From positions 4,882,001 through 4,946,000 of the forward strand of contig NZ_AP022870.1 in assembly GCF_011764545.1 (NCBI RefSeq): a stretch of DNA of 64,000 nt, read 5' to 3'. Of this stretch, positions 51,766 to 61,900 are shown one piece after another. The position numbers and the translations under genes were made by a program. The notes under the pieces are model-generated. The model was not told where the DNA came from. It ran no database searches and saw nothing but the letters and a program-made list of their open reading frames with translations. Origin of the DNA: Phytohabitans flavus (GTDB lineage: Bacteria; Actinomycetota; Actinomycetes; Mycobacteriales; Micromonosporaceae). Position 1 is the first letter of the stretch, and every line of letters begins with the position of its first letter.

Positions 51766-52986
51766 GTGGGCCGGCAGTTCAGATGGTTGTGGGCGGCGTA
51801 CGCGGTGAGCGCCTACGGCTCCGGGCTGGGCTTCGGCGCGTTCCCGCTGATCGCCGTGCTGGTGTTGGATGCCAGCCCCGCTCAGGTGTCCGCACTGGCC
51901 GCGGTGGGCCCGGCGGTGGGCGCGCTGATCGCCTTGCCACTCGGGCCGTGGGTGGAGTTTCACCGCAAGCGGCCGGTGATGATCGCGATGGACCTGGCCC
52001 GGTTCGCGGTCTTGACGACGATCCCCATCGCGTACGCCGCCGGCCGCCTCGGTTTCGTGCAGTTGCTGGTCGTCTCGGCGGTTGTCGCCGCCACCAAGAT
52101 CGCGTTCAACGCCGCCAGCGGCGCCTACCTCAAGGCCCTCGTCCGGCCGGACGACCTGCTCGTGGCCAACGCGCGCTTCGAGTCCACGACGTGGAGCTCC
52201 ATCGCGGTCGGGCCGCCGCTGGGCGGGGCTGCGGTCGGGCTCTTCGGGCCGGTCGCCACCATCGTGGCCGACGCGCTGAGCTACCTGCTCTCCGCGCTGG
52301 GCATCACGGCGATACGCGGCCGGGAAGAACGCCCTCAGCGCACCGGCAAGCACCGGGTCCGGGCCGGCGAGCTGCTCGACGGCTGGCGGCACCTCCTGAC
52401 CCATCCCGGCCTGCGGGCGCTCTACCTCAACCAGCTGCTCGTCAGCGGACTGATCATGGCTAGCGAGCCGCTGCTGGCCGTACTGCTGCTCGGCGAGCTC
52501 GGCTTCGCCCCTGGCAGTACGGCCTCGCCTTTGCCGCCCCTGCGTCGGCGGGCTCGTCGGCGCACGCCTGGCCCGCCGTGTCGTCGCCCGCTACGGCCAA
52601 CACCGCGTCCTGCGTACCGCCGGCACGCTACGCGTGATCTGGCTGATCGGCCTCGCCTTCGTCCAGCCCGGGGTCGCCGGCCTCGCCACGGTGATCGCGG
52701 CCGAACTCGCGATCATCATCAGCATGAGCCTGTACAACCCTGTGCTCGCCACCTACCGGCTGGAACACACCCCAAAGACCGCATCGCCCGTACCCTGTCG
52801 GCCTGGTCGATCAGCAGCAGCGTCGCGATCGCCATCCTCAGCGCGCTCGGCGGAATCCTCGCCGAAGCCACCAGCCCACGCACGGCCCTCACGGTCGCGG
52901 GATTGTTCATCCTCACCAGCCCGCTGCTGCTACGAGGCGTTAGTCGAGGCCGACGCGGCCCTCAGCCCAATAGGCCTTCCCCTTGA
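51766..52986 (+). CDS. MFS transporter, three compensating frameshifts
   Basis: The GTG at 51766 follows GGGAGA and begins VGRQFRWLWAAYAVSAYGSG. The protein has a 12-helix MFS pattern with the loop motif LPLGPWVEFHRKRPVM between helices 2 and 3. Three C4 runs (52508-52511, 52537-52540, 52770-52773) each lack a base; adding a C at each gives FAPWQYGLAFAAPCVGGLVG and HTPKDRIARTLSAW. The three losses add to a full codon, so the last part is back in the first frame. The divergent LysR and the convergent siderophore-interacting gene suggest drug or siderophore export. Confidence 0.85.
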   Translation: MGRQFRWLWAAYAVSAYGSGLGFGAFPLIAVLVLDASPAQVSALAAVGPAVGALIALPLGPWVEFHRKRPVMIAMDLARFAVLTTIPIAYAAGRLGFVQLLVVSAVVAATKIAFNAASGAYLKALVRPDDLLVANARFESTTWSSIAVGPPLGGAAVGLFGPVATIVADALSYLLSALGITAIRGREERPQRTGKHRVRAGELLDGWRHLLTHPGLRALYLNQLLVSGLIMASEPLLAVLLLGELGFAPGSTASPLPPLRRRARRRTPGPPCRRPLRPTPRPAYRRHATRDLADRPRLRPARGRRPRHGDRGRTRDHHQHEPVQPCARHLPAGTHPKDRIARTLSAWSISSSVAIAILSALGGILAEATSPRTALTVAGLFILTSPLLLRGVSRGRRGPQPNRPSP

Positions 52987-53650
52987 CCTGCCGGGGCACC
53001 CGCGGCCACCCCCGGCTGGCGCGCCGCACCGCGTGGACGGTCGCCGCGTCGCCGGTGACGACGAGGCTGCACGGCCCAGAGCCCGCGGCGTCGCGCGCCT
53101 GACGCAACAGCTCAGCACGATCCGCGGCCTTCGAGACCACCGCCACCTGGCCAGCGATCCCCAGACCGGCCAGCACCTCGGCCAGCCCGGCAGGATCGTC
53201 CGCCTCGAAGACGTGTGACACGTCCTCAGTCACCGCGCGCAGCGCGCAGGCGAGGGCCACGCTGGACTCGTCACCGACGAAGACCACGGGACCTGTAGCG
53301 TCGCGCAGGTCGATCGAACGGCGCGGCCCGAAGATCGCACAGTCGTCGCCGACCTCCACCCGCCGAAACCACTCCGCCGCCGGACCGTCGCCGTGCGTGA
53401 AGGCGACCAACTCCGTCACGCCCCGTCCGATGTCCCACCCCACCGGCGTGTAGGTGCGCATACGCAGCGTCCCGCGCTGCGGCCGGAGCTGAAGCTTCGC
53501 CCCCGGCACCCACACCGCCTTCCGGAACGCGTCGGCCGAGAGCTCCACCCGCACGAACTCCGGCGACAGGCGACTGACCTCGGTGACCCGGGCAGTATCC
53601 AGCAGCGCACCACCGGCCAAGTCAGCCAAGCGCGCGGTGAGCAAGCTCAT
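52940..53650 (-). CDS. Siderophore-interacting protein (FAD-dependent ferric reductase)
   Basis: The 236-residue protein has the SIP/ViuB layout. The FAD domain carries MRTYTPVGWD (R-x-Y-T/S motif), the SIP domain follows (GPVVFVGDESSVALACALRA), and the ending GKAYWAEGRVGLD is family-typical. SIPs reduce ferric siderophores in the cytoplasm to release iron. An iron-box-like palindrome lies 20 bases upstream of the start, which fits iron repression. The 3' end overlaps the convergent MFS gene by 47 bases. Confidence 0.9.
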   Translation of the reverse strand: MSLLTARLADLAGGALLDTARVTEVSRLSPEFVRVELSADAFRKAVWVPGAKLQLRPQRGTLRMRTYTPVGWDIGRGVTELVAFTHGDGPAAEWFRRVEVGDDCAIFGPRRSIDLRDATGPVVFVGDESSVALACALRAVTEDVSHVFEADDPAGLAEVLAGLGIAGQVAVVSKAADRAELLRQARDAAGSGPCSLVVTGDAATVHAVRRASRGWPRVPRQVKGKAYWAEGRVGLD

Positions 53651-53669
53651 CGACCCCTCCGATCGGCAG

Positions 53670-53683
53670 TTAGGTCAACCTAA
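53670..53683. promoter_or_regulatory. Iron-box-like palindrome upstream of the SIP gene
   Basis: TTAGGT-CA-ACCTAA is a perfect six-base inverted repeat with the half-sites of DtxR/IdeR iron boxes (TTAGGTTAG), although the halves are closer than in the 19-base consensus. Confidence 0.6.
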
Positions 53684-53802
53684 CATGGAGTCTTCTTCGT
53701 GTGTGCGGTGTGTTGGTCGGGACCTTGGCGGGCGCGGTCGCCCGACTGAAAAATGGTCGTCGCGCGAGACTTCACTATTTCCAATTTGCGGATCGGACCC
53801 GG

Positions 53803-54447
53803 ATGGATCGCGAAGAGGTGTGGCGGGCGGTCGAGCGGGAGCGGTACGCCGTCATCGGCCTGCTGGAGGATCTGACGCCCGAGGAATGGGAACGCCCCTC
53901 CCTGTGCACGGGATGGCGGGTGCGCGAGGTGGCGGCCCATCTGACCATGCAGAACAACATCGGCCCGCTGAACCCATTGGGCGACGTGATCCGAGCCCTG
54001 GGCAACTTCAACCGGATGACCGACGCCACCGCGCGACGCCGAGCCGCCGCCCCGCCAGAGCGGATCGTCGCGGATCTGCGTGCGATCGCCGGGTCGCGCC
54101 GGCTGGGGATCGGGATGAACCCGCGGGACGCCCTGCTGGACACCCTCACCCACGGCCAGGACATCGCCATTCCCCTGGGGCGCTCGCACCCGATGCCGCT
54201 TCAGCCCACGCGCACCGCCGCGGAGCGGGTCTGGGTGATGGGCTTTCCGTTCGGGGCCAAGCGGCGGTTGCGCGGCTTCCGGCTCACCGCCACCGACGTG
54301 GACTGGGCCCGCGGCGACGGGATGGAGGTGCGGGGACCGATCGGCGCGTTGCTGCTCGTCGTTGCCGGTCGGACGGCGGCCGGTCTGGCCGGGTGCACCG
54401 GGGACGGCGTGGACGAGCTCCGGCACCGGACGACCGTTCCCCGCTGA
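53803..54447 (+). CDS. Maleylpyruvate isomerase / DinB-like metalloenzyme
   Basis: From the ATG at 53803 (MDREEVWRAVERERYAVIGL) the protein has 214 residues. The four-helix N-terminal domain has LEDLTPEEWERPSLCTGW and VREVAAHLT (metal His), then DTLTHGQDIAIPLG, the second metal-ligand region. This is the TIGR03083-type family of mycothiol- or metal-dependent enzymes common in actinobacteria. The reaction is unknown. It converges with the paralog gene at 54472. Confidence 0.8.
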   Translation: MDREEVWRAVERERYAVIGLLEDLTPEEWERPSLCTGWRVREVAAHLTMQNNIGPLNPLGDVIRALGNFNRMTDATARRRAAAPPERIVADLRAIAGSRRLGIGMNPRDALLDTLTHGQDIAIPLGRSHPMPLQPTRTAAERVWVMGFPFGAKRRLRGFRLTATDVDWARGDGMEVRGPIGALLLVVAGRTAAGLAGCTGDGVDELRHRTTVPR

Positions 54448-54471
54448 GTTCCTCCCGATCCTGCTGGTCGA

Positions 54472-56739
54472 CTACGCGGATTGGCGCTTGATCGCGTGTA
54501 TCAGCGCACCGCGGAGAGTGGGCCGGATGCGCATCTCGTCGGCGCCGGTCTCGTTCGCGATCGCCTCGAGGAGGGCAGCGGCCAGCTCCTTCTTCTTGTC
54601 GGCGCTCCCCGCCTCGACGATCTCCCGGAAGCGCGTGCCGAGGCCCTGAGGGAGGAGGTTGTTGCTGTACAGGACCTTGCAGCCTTTGCTCTCGAGGAAG
54701 TCGACCATCACCTTGCCACTCTCGGCGGTCGCGGCCAGCTCCAGCATGGATATCTCGTTCGCGACCCTCATGACGTCGTAGGGCTTGAGGCTGGTCAGGA
54801 GCTCCGGGGCGACATCGTTGACGATCTGCTGGAACTTGGACAGGTCCTTGGGCGGTTTGCGGTCTTCCCACGCCGGCTTGTAGGCCGCGTCCATCTTCGC
54901 CTTCAAGGCTTCGATCTCTGTGTCCGGGATGAACTTGCCCTTCCTCGTGAACTTGACCGTGTCCTTCAAGGCGGGCCAGGTCCGGAGGATTTCGCGGATC
55001 TCGAAGATCGTGATCCCGTCGACGTACTCCTTGCCTCTGCCGCCGAGGAACGTGTTGATGGCGGCGGTCTTGAGCGTCTTGTAGTTGACGACGTCGTCGT
55101 CTTTGACGCCGTCGAGGCAGTAGTAGACCGGCGCCCCCACCTTCTGTGCCCACCAGAGCCCGGCCACACAGCCGAGCGCCCCCATGTACGCGTTGAAGTC
55201 CGTCCCCCGCAGCCCCTTGGTGTCGTACTTGGCCCGCGGCTGCTGCTCGGCGAGGGACTTCAGGAACGATTCGCACTGCACCCTGAACGCCGCCTCGAAC
55301 TGCGGCAGTGTCCAATAGAGATAGTCCACCGGCCGTTTCTGGTACATCTCCGCGGTCGCCTTGACCCCCGCTTCGACAAGGAGCGGGATCGTCTTGGTGG
55401 GATTCGCCAGCAGCTGTGTGTACCAGCCTTTTCCGATCGCCAGCTGGACGGTCTCCCACAGCTCCCACATCCGCAAGGGCTGGTCCTTGTCGAGGGTGGC
55501 GTGCGCCGCCTGCACGTACGGCAGCCGTACGTGCTCGAAGCCCCAGATCGTGCCGGCCTTCTCCTTGAACGCCGTGATGAGGTCGCTCTCCTCCACGTCG
55601 CCGTAGGTCGTAAGAATCGTGACCTTGTCCTTCGGCCGCCGGCCGAGCGCCTCGAAGATCAGCTTCGCGCCGGCCACCTTTTCCGCGCCCCGCTGGCGTT
55701 TCTGATCCGGAGTGAGCCCACCGCCACCGACCGACATCCCGCCGTACGACGTCAACTCGACCTCGAGGCCCGGGTCGTCCGGGTTCGGGGCCAGCGAACG
55801 CAGGCTCGCCAGGCGCAGGTACTTGCCGAGCACGTGCTCCAGCGGCTGCACGCGCCCGCTGTGCATGCCGTCGAAGACGAGCCGCGGGTTCTCCATCCCG
55901 TAGTAGGCGGGCTGGGCTGTGTCGATCCCCATCGATATAAAGTCACAGATCGCCTGGTAGTCCCCGGTGTTCCAAAGAAGGTTGAGGAGGCGGCAGGCGA
56001 GACCGTCCTCGGCCTGGTTGACCGAATAAATGTCGATGTGCTTGCAGATCCAGTCGCGGACCGGCTTTTCAAGGATCGCCGGATTGTTCCAGTCCCGCTC
56101 GAGCAGGAACTGGGCGAGGGATGTCGCGGTGAGCCCGCCGATGTGGCTCAGCGCCTCCGTCAACCAGGCGTCGGTGAAGCCGGCCTTCGCGCCGAACCTC
56201 GTGCTCAGGATCAGGGTCCGGGCATTGCGGACGAGTTCGACGAAGAACATGTCGTGGCGGTCGGTGTTGACGAACGCGCCCGGCGTGGTGAGGAGCCCTT
56301 CGATCCACCCCCGCACGGCCGCGCTCCACTCGTCGTCGGGGAGGGTGCCCATTTGGTCGTAGAGCTTCGTGAAGGCGTTTTCCGCCGCGTCGAGGTCGCC
56401 CTTCTCGATGGCCTCGACGTGTGCCTTGAAGGACAAGGGCACCGACGGCTGCGCGACGGCGATGGTCAGCCCGGTGACGTCTACGGGATCGGCGTCCTCC
56501 TCCCGCCTGTTCTTTTCGACCGGCGGCGTGCTGGAGGCTGCGTCCTCGACCACAACGACGTCGCCGTTCGAATCACCGTCCACTGTGGTGGCAGCGACGG
56601 CCGGCGGAGCGTTGTTCGCAGGCGGCCGCGGGCCTGTATTCGTGGGTGTGCTGCCGACCGACTGGCGGCGGACGGTCGAACGGGGCTTCTTCATCCGGGA
56701 CGTCGGCGTGGACTGGCTGGCGGACCTCGATCTGGACAA
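54472..56739 (-). CDS. Large protein of unknown function, paralog of the upstream gene, Tc-toxin-linked
   Basis: The start is a TTG at 56739, seven bases after a perfect AGGAGG. The first 80 or so residues are basic then acidic, Ser/Pro/Ala-rich and probably disordered. The rest of the 755 residues is mostly helical, with no signal or membrane segment. Blocks shared with its neighbour include GTIWGFEHVRLPYVQAAHAT, RMWELWETVQLAIGKGWY, LGCVAGLWWA, PVYYCLDGVKDDDVVNYKT and EIREILRTWPALKDTVKF. I recognise no family. It is 11 bases after its paralog and probably co-transcribed with the TcA-type gene, so cargo, chaperone or accessory roles are possible. Confidence 0.8.
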   Translation of the reverse strand: MSRSRSASQSTPTSRMKKPRSTVRRQSVGSTPTNTGPRPPANNAPPAVAATTVDGDSNGDVVVVEDAASSTPPVEKNRREEDADPVDVTGLTIAVAQPSVPLSFKAHVEAIEKGDLDAAENAFTKLYDQMGTLPDDEWSAAVRGWIEGLLTTPGAFVNTDRHDMFFVELVRNARTLILSTRFGAKAGFTDAWLTEALSHIGGLTATSLAQFLLERDWNNPAILEKPVRDWICKHIDIYSVNQAEDGLACRLLNLLWNTGDYQAICDFISMGIDTAQPAYYGMENPRLVFDGMHSGRVQPLEHVLGKYLRLASLRSLAPNPDDPGLEVELTSYGGMSVGGGGLTPDQKRQRGAEKVAGAKLIFEALGRRPKDKVTILTTYGDVEESDLITAFKEKAGTIWGFEHVRLPYVQAAHATLDKDQPLRMWELWETVQLAIGKGWYTQLLANPTKTIPLLVEAGVKATAEMYQKRPVDYLYWTLPQFEAAFRVQCESFLKSLAEQQPRAKYDTKGLRGTDFNAYMGALGCVAGLWWAQKVGAPVYYCLDGVKDDDVVNYKTLKTAAINTFLGGRGKEYVDGITIFEIREILRTWPALKDTVKFTRKGKFIPDTEIEALKAKMDAAYKPAWEDRKPPKDLSKFQQIVNDVAPELLTSLKPYDVMRVANEISMLELAATAESGKVMVDFLESKGCKVLYSNNLLPQGLGTRFREIVEAGSADKKKELAAALLEAIANETGADEMRIRPTLRGALIHAIKRQSA

Positions 56740-56750
56740 GATGGTGCCTC

Positions 56751-58931
56751 CTAGGCCACGGCGGTGTACCGCTTAAGGATGATCAACAGCACGTCCTTGA
56801 GAGGCGAGGGGGTCTTGGTCGTGCCCAGCGCCTTGATGATTTTGTGAGCGGCCATCTTCCTCGACGTGGGCTCCTCCGTATCGACCATCATCCTGAACGC
56901 CGGGCCGAACCAGCCCGGCAGGATGCCGGCTTCGTAGAGGACCTCCGCGCCCTTGGTCTGGAGAAAGTCCCGCAGCACCCCGCCGTCCCTGGAGAGCGTG
57001 GCCATGTTCAGCAGTAGGAGCTGCGCGACGACCCTGTGGAACATGTCGTCGGTCAGGTCCGCGAACAACGGCCCGTTCAGGTCCGGAAGGTTGCCGCTGC
57101 CGCCGACCATGGACTTGTTCGCCTCGTCGATGACCTGCTGCCGGAGCGGAGACAGTCGCTCCGCCGCGGCGTCGTCCTGCGTCTTCATATCCTCGATCAG
57201 CTTGACTACATCGGCTTCGGGCAGGAACTCACCCTTCCGGCAAAACTTGACGACCTTCTTGAGGTCAGTCCAGTTGAGCAGGATCTCCCGGATCTCGCCG
57301 AGTGTGATCACCTCGACGTAGTGCTTGCTGTTTTTCGGGTTCGCGAGGAACGCGTTCACCGAGTCGGTCTTGTTGGTCTTGAAGTTGATGATTTCCTTGT
57401 CCTCCAGGCCGTCCAGGCAGTAGTAGACGGGTACGTTCTCCCGGTGCGCCCACCAGAGGCCGGCTATGCAGCCGAGTGTGCCCAGGTATTTCGGCTCGTA
57501 CATGCCCCGGATCGTCGCGGTGGCCCATTTCGCGGCCGGGGCACGGCCGGCGAGGACAAGTAGGTACGCCCGGCACTGTTCCTCGAACGCTTTCACGAAG
57601 TCTTCCTTGTCGCCCTCCTCGCGCACGCCGGCGTACTCGAGCGGTTCCTCAGCCAGGATCTTTTCGATCGCCGCCTTGCCTGTGTCGATGAGTTTCTCGA
57701 TCATGGTGTCGGGGTCCATCAGTAGCTTCAGATACGTCTTCTCCTGGAGAGTGGCGTTGATGACGGCCCACATCTCCCACATGCGCACGGGGTGCTTGCC
57801 CTTGGCGGTGTTGTGCGCCGCGTACACGAACGGCATCCGCACGTGCTCGAACCCCCAGATGGTCCCGCCCGTGTCCTCGCACGCCTTGTACAGCGAGGAG
57901 TTCAGCACCGCTTCGTAGCTGATCAGGACTTTGGCGTTGCCACGGTCGCTGAGGGCCTTCAGCACCTCGGCGGCCCTGGAGACCTTCTGCCGTCCATCGT
58001 GGAGGAGGACATCGTCCTCGTCCTCGTCGGTGCCGGGGGACTTCTTACCGAGCCAGACCAGCTGCTCCTGAATTCCGTCGTCGACATCGTCAACCGTCAG
58101 CGCATCCTCGCCGCTCGGGTGCATGACGTGGACGAGGTGCAGGTACAGGCCGAGCAGATGCTCGATCGGCTCGACATACCCGTTGTAGAAGCCTTCCACG
58201 TCCGGGGCGTCCTCGATGTCGACGTACGAGGGTGTTGAGGTGTCGATACCGGCGGCGATCAGCGCGCACATCGTCTCCGAGTCGCCGGCGTTCCACAGCA
58301 TGTTCAGCATCCGGGCGGAGAGCCCAGGACGCACCGCGGAATCGAACACGGCGCGGTCCTCCGCGATCCACTTGCGCAGGGACAGCCCGAACACATGGGG
58401 CTCGTTCCAGTACTCCTCGATCAGGGCGACGCGGACGCGGGTGGCGCGCTCGGGCGACAGGTTGGACAGGTACTTTTCCAGCAGCGCGTCTCGTGCCTCG
58501 TGCGCGTCGTCGTTGGCCCGGAGAGTGCCGTACGCCCAGATGATGCGGGCGAAGAGGTCTGGCTCCGTCCCGGCGTACTTCGCCACGGCCGGATTGTTGA
58601 AGGCCGCCTCCATCCATTCCCTGACCATCGGCAGGCTTTCCACCGGCTCCGTGAGCAGCAGTGCGTTGAAACCCTTCAGCGCGGCGGCGAACTGGCCATC
58701 GACCATCTCCGCCGCATAGCTCTCGGGCTTCGTGGGCGGGCGGTCGTCGACGCCGAAGATGAAGTCCACCATGTGAGCATCGTCGCCGCCAAAGACCATG
58801 CCCTCGTCAGCCTCCCGCTTGGTCTTTTCCAGCTGCTCCTGTGTGTACGGCTCGGCTTGGACCTGTGTCTTGGGCCGTTTGTCGCCGTCCTTCTTGGTCT
58901 TCGAGGGGAGCAGTCTCTTATTCCCGGTCAT
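56751..58931 (-). CDS. Large protein of unknown function, first of two paralogs after the TcA-type gene
   Basis: The ATG at 58931 follows GAGGAG. This 726-residue protein begins with a Lys-rich leader (NKRLLPSKTKKDGDKRPKTQ), then a mainly helical body without signal or membrane segments. Conserved with the next gene are GTIWGFEHVRMPFVYAAHNT, VRMWEMWAVI, LGCIAGLWWA, PVYYCLDGLEDKEIINFKTN and EIREILLNWTDLKKVVKFCR. Identity is concentrated in the second half. The gene starts 15 bases after the TcA-type stop. No enzyme motif is obvious to me. Confidence 0.8.
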   Translation of the reverse strand: MTGNKRLLPSKTKKDGDKRPKTQVQAEPYTQEQLEKTKREADEGMVFGGDDAHMVDFIFGVDDRPPTKPESYAAEMVDGQFAAALKGFNALLLTEPVESLPMVREWMEAAFNNPAVAKYAGTEPDLFARIIWAYGTLRANDDAHEARDALLEKYLSNLSPERATRVRVALIEEYWNEPHVFGLSLRKWIAEDRAVFDSAVRPGLSARMLNMLWNAGDSETMCALIAAGIDTSTPSYVDIEDAPDVEGFYNGYVEPIEHLLGLYLHLVHVMHPSGEDALTVDDVDDGIQEQLVWLGKKSPGTDEDEDDVLLHDGRQKVSRAAEVLKALSDRGNAKVLISYEAVLNSSLYKACEDTGGTIWGFEHVRMPFVYAAHNTAKGKHPVRMWEMWAVINATLQEKTYLKLLMDPDTMIEKLIDTGKAAIEKILAEEPLEYAGVREEGDKEDFVKAFEEQCRAYLLVLAGRAPAAKWATATIRGMYEPKYLGTLGCIAGLWWAHRENVPVYYCLDGLEDKEIINFKTNKTDSVNAFLANPKNSKHYVEVITLGEIREILLNWTDLKKVVKFCRKGEFLPEADVVKLIEDMKTQDDAAAERLSPLRQQVIDEANKSMVGGSGNLPDLNGPLFADLTDDMFHRVVAQLLLLNMATLSRDGGVLRDFLQTKGAEVLYEAGILPGWFGPAFRMMVDTEEPTSRKMAAHKIIKALGTTKTPSPLKDVLLIILKRYTAVA

Positions 58932-58946
58932 CGCTGCGCTCCTCGC

Positions 58947-61900
58947 TTAGTGGACGCGGGCCTGGTAGGTCAGCACGAGGCCTGCGTTGAGCAGGTTCTC
59001 CTTAGGACCGTCCACTGTGAATGTCCACGTCGCCGCTCCGGTCGTGTGGACCGCTAGGCCCGGGGTCGGCAGCAGCTTGCCCTCGGTCAGCGTCTGCGCG
59101 GGGTCGCCGCCCAGCACGAGCCGCGTCGCCGAGCCGTTCTCCAGCTCGTACGTTGGGTAGATGCCGCCGATCTGGGGGCCGGCCAGGTCCGGGAACATCT
59201 CCGGGGTGAACGGCAGCACCAGCCGGCCCTCCTCGCCGGAGACGAACTCGCTCCACTCGTCCGGGAAGTCGCGCGCCAGGTCGAAGAAGCGGGCCGCCGG
59301 GTACGGCTTGAGCAGGCCCCGCACCGCGTTGGCGAAGACCGGGCCGCCCTGCTCGGCGGAGTACTTCACGGTGACCACGACGTCGAAGAGGTCGCGTACC
59401 GCCCGGCCACCGCGCTCCAGGCGCCAGCGGGAGACCGCACCGGTGCCCTCGAAGGGCAGGTACCGCTCGTCGTCGAAGCGGAGCTCGAACAGGCCGTTGT
59501 TCTCCCGGCCGTAGTCCGGCTCGGAAAGCGCGATCTGCTGACTGACCCGCCAGTCACTGCGGACCGCGGCCGGCGGCGTGCCCTGCGGGTCGAGCAGGTA
59601 CCGCACGGCCTGCGGATCGGGCGCCAGCACAGTCTTGTGGCCGAGCTGGGTGAGCGTGGCGGGTACCGCCAGCGGCTCGCCCTCGCCGTCCTGGAACGTG
59701 ACGGTGACGGTCCGGATCTGGCGGCGGTAGTGCCCCGGGAAGTCCCCGTCGAACAGTGCCTCGGTCAGCGCGAACTCGCAGCTGCCGGAGTCGCGCAGGC
59801 GCAGCAGCGCCAGCGGGTCCAGCTCGCGCAGCGACACCTGCCGGGTGATCTCCAGGCCGCGCCCACCACCGTCAACCTGCGCCTTGGCGAGCCGCTCCAG
59901 GTCGAGTGCGAGCGCGTCGCCGGCGAGCAGGCCGCCGCGGCGGCTCTGCCAGTAGGCCGGCCGGATGAACGTGGCCGCCTCGCCCTCGACACCCTGCTCG
60001 AACTGGAACGCCCGCTCGGCCGCGCGGGCCGCCTCGTGCGCCAGGTTGTACGCCTGGAAGTACAGCCCGGCCAGCTCGCCGGACATCCAGGAGTAGAGCT
60101 CGACGTTGGTGAACTTGTCCCGCAGGAACGCGGCCACCGACTCGCCGTGCGCGATCTCCCGTTCGAGCAGGCCGGCCTCGGCGCGGGCGATGGCCAGCTG
60201 CTGGTTGGCGCCGGCGATCCGGTGCTCCAGCTGGAGCCCGTCGGCCTGGGCCTCAGCGACCTGTAGCTCCCAGTCCTCGACCATCCGGTCGTGCTGTGCC
60301 TGTACGCCGAGTGCCTCGCCGGTCATGCTGAACGCCTCGCCGAGCGACTCCGCGGTCTCCGCCGCCTTGTCGATCGAGGCACCGAGCTCCCGGCCGCCCG
60401 ACTCGACGCCGATGATGAACGGCCCGAACTTGGCCTCGGGGACCGCGTACGCGAAGCCGGCCGCCACCTTCAGCACGCTCGCCACGTAGTGCACCGTCGC
60501 GGCGGTGGCCATCAAACCGATCTGGGCGTGTTCCCGCTCGCTCATGCCGGTCGAGATCAGCGCCTCGTAGTGCTTCTTCCGCTCCTGCGCCGCGTCGAGG
60601 CTGGCGGTCAGCTCGGCGACGGTCTCCTCGGCGACGCGTACCTGGGCCTCCTTCACCGCCCGGGTCATCGCGAGGATCTCCTGCTCCTGCCGCCGCTGGA
60701 GCAGGCCGAGCTCCTCCGCGCTGCCGCGTTCCAGCGCGCTTAGCAGGGTCTCGCCGAGCTGGCGGAGCTTGTCGGTGAGCTCCTGGGCGCGGCGGAGCGC
60801 GACCGCGAAACGCTGGTGCGGCACCGGTACCGGCAGGGCCACACCGACCCCGTCCAGCCCGCCGCCCGCGGCGACCTGGCTGACCAGCGCGGCCGGGTCG
60901 ATCGGCGGGGCGAAGAGCGGCAGCGGCTGGCTGATCCCCATGATGTTGAGTGACTGCCGGATCTTGACCAGCCGGTCCTCGACCCGCGCCCGGTACTCGT
61001 CGTAGGCGTCGTTGCCGGGGATGTGGAAGTACGTGCTGGCCACCCCGGCGTGCACGGTGCCGGTCGCCAGCGTCCCGCCGCTCGTGAAGTACCCGATCAG
61101 ATCGGCGTCGTCCAACGAGGAGAACGAGGTGGTGGCCGGCAACATCCTGGTGCCGAGCCGGTTGCCCCGCTCGCCGAGCAGGTCGTAGGCGAGCACGTAG
61201 AGCATCCGCGCCTCGTCCACGCTCTCCGGCGTGTACTGCCGGAACAGCAGGTCACCCCAGTCCAGCAGGTTGTCGATGTACCGCATGACGACCGCCCGCC
61301 GGTACGCCACGGGGCGCAGGTCGGCGATCGCGTGCGGGTCGAAGGGGTCCTCCCGGTACGCCTTGAGCAGGTTCTCCCGGTCGCCGAGTGCGTCGAACAC
61401 CCGGGCGAGGTCGGCCGCCATCAGCGTGTGCTCGCGCAGCTGCGCCACCGCGGCGCCCTGGACGGCGGTCAGGCCGGTCCCGGCGGCGAGGGCCTCGACC
61501 TTGGCCGCGATGTCCGCGTGCGCGTCCGGCGAGATGGCGTCGAGCAGGGCCTCCCGCTCCTCCTCGGTAGCCGGGTCCCGGTTCTGGGCGACGGCCGGCG
61601 CCAGGGTGCGCAGAGCGGTGAGGACCGGCCTCAACGCGTCCGTCACGTCGCCAGCGTCCAGCCCGGCGTCCGTCACCTCGGCCAGGTCGCCGGTGACGGC
61701 CTCGGCCAGCGCGTCCAGGTCGACGACGAGGAACGGCAGGAACCGCCAGTACGAGTCGGGGTTGGTGGGGTCGAAGACGTACTCGTACCAGCGCTTGGCG
61801 TCCTCGAAGCGCTGGGCGCCGTTCAGCGCCTGGGCGATCAGGAACGGCGCGTGGAAGAAGATTTCCCAGTAGTACAGGCCGTTCGCGCTCCGGAAGTCCA

